From Mycteria americana (lineage: Eukaryota; Chordata; Aves; Ciconiiformes; Ciconiidae), in contig NC_134368.1 in assembly GCF_035582795.1 (NCBI RefSeq), positions 6,943,501 to 7,007,500 of the forward strand: a stretch of 64,000 nucleotides of DNA. The letters are read 5' to 3'. A program made the translations under genes and the position numbers. A model generated the notes under the pieces. It made no database searches. It saw nothing but the letters and a program-made list of their open reading frames with translations, and had not been told where the DNA came from. This document shows positions 22,741 to 64,000 of the stretch, in pieces (within the stretch, counting starts at the first letter, position 1; the number at the start of each line of letters is the position of its first letter).

Positions 22741-24398
22741 AATCAGGATGACAAGGGCCATTGGTCAAAACATGGTAAACTGTATCTGGATAAAGGGACT
22801 GCCTCATAAGACAGTCAAATGCAAAGCCTCGCATCTCAGGTATGCACATGTACACAGGGGAAGAAAAGTGCTGTGTGCTCTCTAATGGCCTACAGTCAGC
22901 CTTTGCCCCTATCCAAAGGGGAGGCACACCTAGGGGTATGCTAAAGCCTTTTCTATACCTGCATACAGATGAACACAGCATCCTAATTTCCATATTCTGA
23001 AATGCAATGCTGAAAAAACTGGAAAAGGGGGAGGGACAGAACACTGTAATTTAAGAGCTGGAGGATATGCCTTACAATGAGAATTAAAGAGTTGGTAACT
23101 AATTTGGTTTGTTACTAAGAAGATAAAGGTGTGGCTTGATAAACTACATACCTACCTCTACAGGGATGAATACTGACACAAAAAGACTCACGGTAGCAGC
23201 AGAAGTCATGGCATGATCCAGCGCAGGCCACAGGCATGCAGTTGGTGTGGACCACAGCCAGCCTCGGTGATGGGAACTGAAGGAGCAGCCCTTCCTGCTC
23301 CCCAGAGCAAGGGAGATAATGATAACTGCTGGAAGGGGGGAAAAATGGCCCCTAAAGGAAGCATTACCTGCTTGATAAAGGAAACCAAAACCTGTGATTA
23401 CAGGGAGGAGACACAAGTTGAATGTGCCACAGGTGGCTCCCGAGGCTGCTGCGACGCTTGGCCAACATGCTGGGGCAGCCGTTCTTGGGCCTACTGGTCA
23501 CCATGTTGTGTCGCATACGTACCTACCCAACCTGCCCCAAGCTGGAGCCAGGCCAGCCGGGGCAGCCATTAACCGGGGAGTGAGCTCCTGAGGGGAGCGC
23601 TTGATCCTGCCATGCCCTTTCCCGAAGGAGACAAGGCGCTCGGCTGGAGAAGGTGCCTCGGGAGAGAGATGGCCGCTACAGGCACCTCAGCGGAGCCGGT
23701 TATGTGTTGGTGTGGGTACAGGTATGCGTATGCGTGTCCTCGCCTCGGCCGGTCTCTCCTTCACACCTCCCGGGGGGCACGGCGGGCACCGGGACCGGGG
23801 CCGGGGAGAGCCGCTCTCCGCCGTTCCCGCCCGACGAGTCCATTCCGCTCCGGAGGGGCCCTTTACTCGCCCCCCCCACCCCCCCGGGCGCCGGGTGGTG
23901 CGCGCCGGTGGCCCGCCCTGCCGACACGGAGGAAGAGCCACGTCTCCAGCCCGGCGGAGGGCCGGCCGGGAAGGGGCGGGGCCTCCCCGCCTCTCTCGCC
24001 AGTCAGGAGCACGTGTGGCGCGCCGGCTCCGCCAATCCCAGAGCAGGTCGGTGAATCATGCGCTTTCGATTGGCCGGGGTAGCGGTTAGAGGGTGGGGAG
24101 ACAGCGGCGTGACTCCAATTGGCCCGGCGGCTCTGTTGACAAACACCGCTTCTTCCCGCCCTCGCTGCCGGCCGCGCCAATCAAGAGGAAGCGGCGGGCG
24201 GAGCGGCGTGGCGCCGGCCCAATGGGCTCCCTCCCCGCCGCGAAGGGGCGGGCGGCGGTGTCGGGGGCGGTTGCGCGCGGAGTGCCGGTACGTGGCGGAC
24301 GGGCGGGCGGGGCGCGGGGCGGGGCGCCGCGGGGAGGGCTGCGGCGCGAGGCGGGCGCCCATTCTGTGGCGGCGGCGTTGGCAGCGGCGGCAGCGTTC

Positions 24399-24407
24399 AT
24401 GTCCTAA
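24399..24407 (+). promoter_or_regulatory. EIF2AK3: Two-codon upstream ORF in the EIF2AK3 leader
   Basis: ATG TCC TAA (Met-Ser-stop) sits 34 nt before the main start codon at 24442. The same frame is also reached from an upstream ATG at 24222, which would give a ~62-codon uORF ending at the same stop if transcription starts further upstream. Both are out of frame with PERK. If it lies in the mRNA, this minimal uORF would lower initiation or make it stress-sensitive. That role is inferred. Confidence 0.6.
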
Positions 24408-24441
24408 CGGCTGGTGGCGGCGGGCGAGGCGGGGCCCCTCC

Positions 24442-60161
<35,720 letters not shown>

Positions 60162-63100
60162 GTTTGTATTCATAGGTTACTGTAGGAAACAGGTCGGGGT
60201 GGTTTTTATTTATTGGCATGATTGTCACCGAATGCCTGAACTTTCCAAATTCTGGTTGTAACTGGTTATCTCACTGGCTGTGCCCTATGGGCAAACGTTT
60301 GCTGGTTTAGTACTGTGAGATTATCTTTGGAGCTATCATAGCTTGAATTATCTGTGCCTACAATATCATACAAAAGTCTCTGGTGCTGTGAAATTCCTGA
60401 AACACATGGACAGGCTCAAATGGCATCACAGGGTAGCTGTCCCTCCACTGCATTACAAACCTGAGCATCAGCAATTCCAAATTTGACTGTTCCTAATACA
60501 GCAGTGCCAGGCTGTTTAGCTCAGTGTCAAGTTCTGCTTTAAACTGACAGATCATGAGTGTGTGGATACAGGTAAATTTTTTTGTATGTGGGAGTAATAT
60601 GGCATTGGAGACAAATCCTGCTAAAATAGTTGACTCTTACCAGTGACCTCAGCATGGGTGTTACAAAAGCTGAGTTAACGTCTGCAAAATAATCTGGAGG
60701 TGCAGTGCTTCAGGAAATAAACATTAATCATTCATTATTGCAATTAAAGTCTTTCTTGCAGTAAGACTTCTTGTACCTGGCACAGATCAGCTGCATTTAT
60801 TTGATGGCATTTTTAATTCAGGTTCTTTATACGGGGTTGTTCATTGCTGAGCTATGTGGCAAAGAAAGCTATTTTGGATCCTGTTCTACCATTTCAAGTG
60901 AAGCAGATAATTGGTAGTGTTAGGTTTACAGTTGGACTCGATTTTAAAGGTCTTTTTCCAACCTAAATGTTGGATAAATACCTAATTGTTGGAAAATACC
61001 TAAATGTTGGAAAAATACGTAATTCTGGTATTTTCCTTCTTTCTATAACAATACTGCCCGAGAGTAGCAGTGTTACTTCTGGTTAGAGAAAGTAAAAATT
61101 AAGTATTGCTGCTCTAGGATTGAAATGTAAACTGTCCTGGAGTTGAGTTCTGAGACAATGCTGGCTATCATAATGCAGCATGATCTATTTAACATCTGAT
61201 AACATCCAGCCAGTTAAGACCGGGAAAGGTGGTTTTTACCTCTGTCATTTAATGTAACTGAAGTCAGGAGTAACTTTTTGTACCTCTTCTTTCATTTTGC
61301 TTCTGATCCTACATTAGTGCCTAATCTTGCTGGAACTTTTAGTATTGGAAGTGTCAGTATGTGTTACGAAATACCAGAATTTAATTAAAGAGCCCAGCTG
61401 AAGTTAGTGTTATTATTGTAAGCTCTGAGAAATGGATTGCTGTTGCCAAATGGTGGAGAGGTGGTTCCTGTTTCTCTTTGCTTATTTGAGGAGGCATTAA
61501 TACCTACCTCAGTGGAGTAAATACTGAAATGATTATAACCATTGTTGTAGCTTCTCAGACAGTAATCATTTGGTATCAGTAGAAACAAAAGAAAAAAATG
61601 CCATGTCAGATGTGGCAGTAAAAGGGGATTCAAATTCAGTAATACTGAAAGGGTATGTCAAAGTTAGAAAAACTCAGGAACCCATCCAAGTATTTTCTTT
61701 CCCCATCAGCATTAAGCAATTACCTTGAACCAGTTATCTGAAAAATCTTTAGTGCTTGAGAAACTGACCAGAAAAGTAATTAAATCCCTATACTAATATG
61801 TTGTGAGACTTGTTAATTAATAACCTTTCTTAACAATACTGTCAGTTGTAACTCGCTGCAGTCTTTACTGAGATCACTGTTCAGTAAAGCTTACATAGAT
61901 GTTCACGTAAAGCTGTATTAGTCTTAATTGGCAGTTGTATAGCGTTTTGTTGGAATACCCTGAAAGTTCAATGTTGGCAGCAATCTGAATGAGAGATTTT
62001 GTTTACCTCGTATAAACAACTTGGAAAGGTTCTCCCTGAACGAACAACTTTCTGCTTCAGAAAACTTCCCATGCGTGTACAGAGGTTATTCTTGGATCCT
62101 GGAAGCTTATTTGTCTGTTATGTGTTAATTTGGTCAAAACAAACAGCCAGTATATTTAATTATTTTCTATAGTTTTCAGAAGCTCCTTGGAACAGATCTC
62201 ACCTAATTTTGTAATTTGTCCAAGAGATTGGTCATGCAACCCTAAGTTTGTCCCAGCACTAATAAGCAAATAACCTGCAGAGCTGTTTTGTCTTTGCTAG
62301 AGGCAGAGCTAGCTGGTAGCAGAGGCCAGTTCTTGCTCCCATTGGCACCAACAAAAACTCATTGACCTACAAAAAATAAATTTGTATGCATGCATATTAA
62401 AAGATTCAAGAAGATCTTTTAAATATTTAAATTAACAGTGCACATTGAGATGCATTAATTAGGCTCCTACTAATCAGAGATACCGTAATGAGAAGATGGC
62501 AGGAATTTAGGTAGGCAAGTGAATAGGTCACAGTTCAAATTCTTTTGAAGAAAATGAAGTACAGTAACAGAAGTCTGTCAAGTGAATTTATTGTTATTCC
62601 CAGGATAAGCCATCGATTATGCTTGACAGCTCAAAAGAAATTATGAGTTTCATAGAACTGCAAGAACAGTCTTAGATACATTTTGCAGCACTAATTGAAT
62701 TAAACAGTAGTCTTCCAGATGTGTGAGTAGCTTATTCATATCTGTGGAAAAAAATGGGAATTCTTATTCTGCTTGAAGAATCTGGAGAGAAATTTCTTTG
62801 TGCAGGTGGTGAGGTAACTAAACTAGAGGGTCATTGTATTCTTCCAATTTAAATCAAAAGTGTGTGCATCTGCCTTAGACTTCCTCTTTCCAAATGCGGT
62901 CTTGAGGGCTTATTTTTGCTGGCAGTTTGTGATAGCAGAGAGTCCATTCTCCTTAATTTGTAGAAACTATATGCCAGCCCATTCAGAGACAATCTGTTTT
63001 CAGCCAGAGAAGTACAAGAAATAACACTTTCTGTTAAAAATTTTGCTCCGTGAAGCAAGACAGATCTTGTTGACTTCTTGTGTGTTGGTTGGAGGAGGAG

Positions 63101-64000
63101 GGCAATGGAGATCAAGGCAATGGGATACAAATCCCTGATGGACACGTTTGTGCCTCGAGCATTAAAATTGTGATACAAAGATTTTTGACAATGTGGGTGT
63201 GCAGTCAGAGGGTGGGTGCCGTATAAATGCTTCAGAGAGAGCCTGGAGACACTATGGGTTTACAGGGTAGTAGCTTGCGTGCACTAAATGAGCTGTGACT
63301 CCGAAGGGCATGACATTCATTACAGGAAAATATAGCGGGAGATAAGACCTGGCTCAGAAGGCAGTTTTAGAGGCAGGATGTGGGCACTGTGAAACTAACA
63401 AGTTAGATATAACTATTTCTGTAGTGCTTATCTCGGAGCTGTCCGTTACCTAAAAAAAACCCAAGAAGCCTTTTATCTGTCTTGTTTCTGTCGTGCACTG
63501 AGTGGGTTTGTCTTTAACTGAGGAAGTCAAGATGGACTTTGAAATAGGTCAGCTGTGTAGTCCTTTAATCTTGTGGAAAAATATTGCTCTGTATCTGTCT
63601 GCCTCCTCCTGTTCCAAGGTTTATGTCAACAAAGCATGGACCACGTTTGCCCAGCCTTGAAGGTCCAGGAGCTCTGACGGGAGCTTGCCCAGCACCACCT
63701 GGCTCTTTACCACGCCTCGGCCCTTTCCCCATACACAATCTTGCTGCTTCTTGCCCCTTGCAGGATCAGTCTGTTCTTCCCCCAAAACTGCGTGTCTGTC
63801 TTTATTTGTAACTGAGGTGGAGCAGTCATGTTTCAAAGAAATAATAATTTATTTGGCATGTGCTATTCTATCAGCCACAATGCAAGTCTCTTGAGAAACC
63901 ATCTGAGATATGTACCATTAGCAAGGGGGCATCTCAATTCCAGTCTCCTTTATCAGTAGGTTAAGCCATGGATAGTGGTACCTGGCAAACAGGCTAAAGG
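60162..64000 (+). other. EIF2AK3: EIF2AK3 intron 13 (part), runs off window
   Basis: At least 3.8 kb. I searched for the next expected exon (Pro-Ser-Asn-Ile-Phe-Phe start, then Asp-Phe-Gly) and found no match, so the kinase C-lobe lies to the right. A short CR1-like remnant with a tandem repeat is at about 60918-61022. The open frame at 63584-63811 shows no kinase motifs. Confidence 0.8.
60918..61022 (+). repeat. CR1-like terminus remnant with short tandem repeat
   Basis: GTTGGACTCGATTTTAAAGG followed by TCTTTTTCCAACCTAAATG resembles the last ~50 bp of an old CR1 3' end. It is followed by three imperfect copies of a TACCTAAATGTTGGAAAAA-type unit (60961-61022), which could be an expansion of the terminal repeat. 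Confidence 0.55.

Larger units (their letters stand above)
16991..23589. other. Intergenic region between RPIA and EIF2AK3 promoters
   Basis: About 6.6 kb. It holds a CR1 3' end (17480-17840), a 22-base T run near 17408-17429, T-rich tracts around 18040-18120, and a decayed LINE relic at about 21650-22740. No conserved open frame, tRNA or other RNA gene was recognised. The small open frames here have no family character. Confidence 0.75.

Noticed and set aside
63584-63811. 75-codon open frame as a possible EIF2AK3 exon
   Set aside because: It lacks any kinase C-lobe motif (no DFG, APE or HRD context) and is Pro/Leu-rich by chance.

Overview
This window is nuclear DNA from a vertebrate, almost certainly a bird. 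Three lines of evidence support this. The interspersed repeats are CR1-type non-LTR retrotransposons, including near-identical 3' ends that finish in the ATTCTATGATTCTATGA-type terminus. The introns are AT-rich and fairly compact. The two genes lie head to head (RPIA on the minus strand, EIF2AK3 on the plus strand), as I recall them in other amniotes. I see no prokaryotic, plasmid or viral gene system.

Layout. 1-1975: a broken CR1 LINE on the minus strand, inside the last visible intron of RPIA. 3430-16762: RPIA (ribose-5-phosphate isomerase A) on the minus strand, with eight coding exons. Every junction is GT-AG and the reading frame carries through all of them; the final exon, encoding the C-terminal ~30 residues, lies beyond the left edge. 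15830-16990: the RPIA CpG-island promoter, with a G/C-rich minisatellite touching the exon 1 donor and a pair of opposed ZNF143/Staf-like sites. 17000-23590: intergenic, with a CR1 3' end and a much older LINE relic. 23590-24720: the EIF2AK3 CpG-island promoter with five CCAAT boxes and a two-codon upstream ORF. 24442-60161: EIF2AK3 (PERK, the ER-stress eIF2-alpha kinase), 13 coding exons encoding exactly 918 codons up to the HRDLK catalytic-loop motif. 60162-64000: intron 13. The activation segment and kinase C-lobe exons lie beyond the right edge.

The two genes are functionally separate. RPIA is a cytosolic enzyme of the non-oxidative pentose phosphate pathway. EIF2AK3 is a single-pass ER membrane sensor kinase of the unfolded protein response. 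They are divergently arranged, but their start codons are about 7.7 kb apart, so they do not share a compact bidirectional promoter.

The less ordinary observations are: the minimal uORF in the PERK leader; the inverted pair of ZNF143-like motifs at RPIA; sense-strand G-rich minisatellites directly after exon 1 in both genes; a ~165-bp imperfect hairpin in EIF2AK3 intron 3; a 28-bp perfect AT palindrome in intron 2; and a 21-bp direct duplication at the 5' truncation point of an intronic CR1. I found nothing I would call a new biological system. All exon boundaries were worked out by hand from splice signals, reading phase and recalled family sequence, with no database search.
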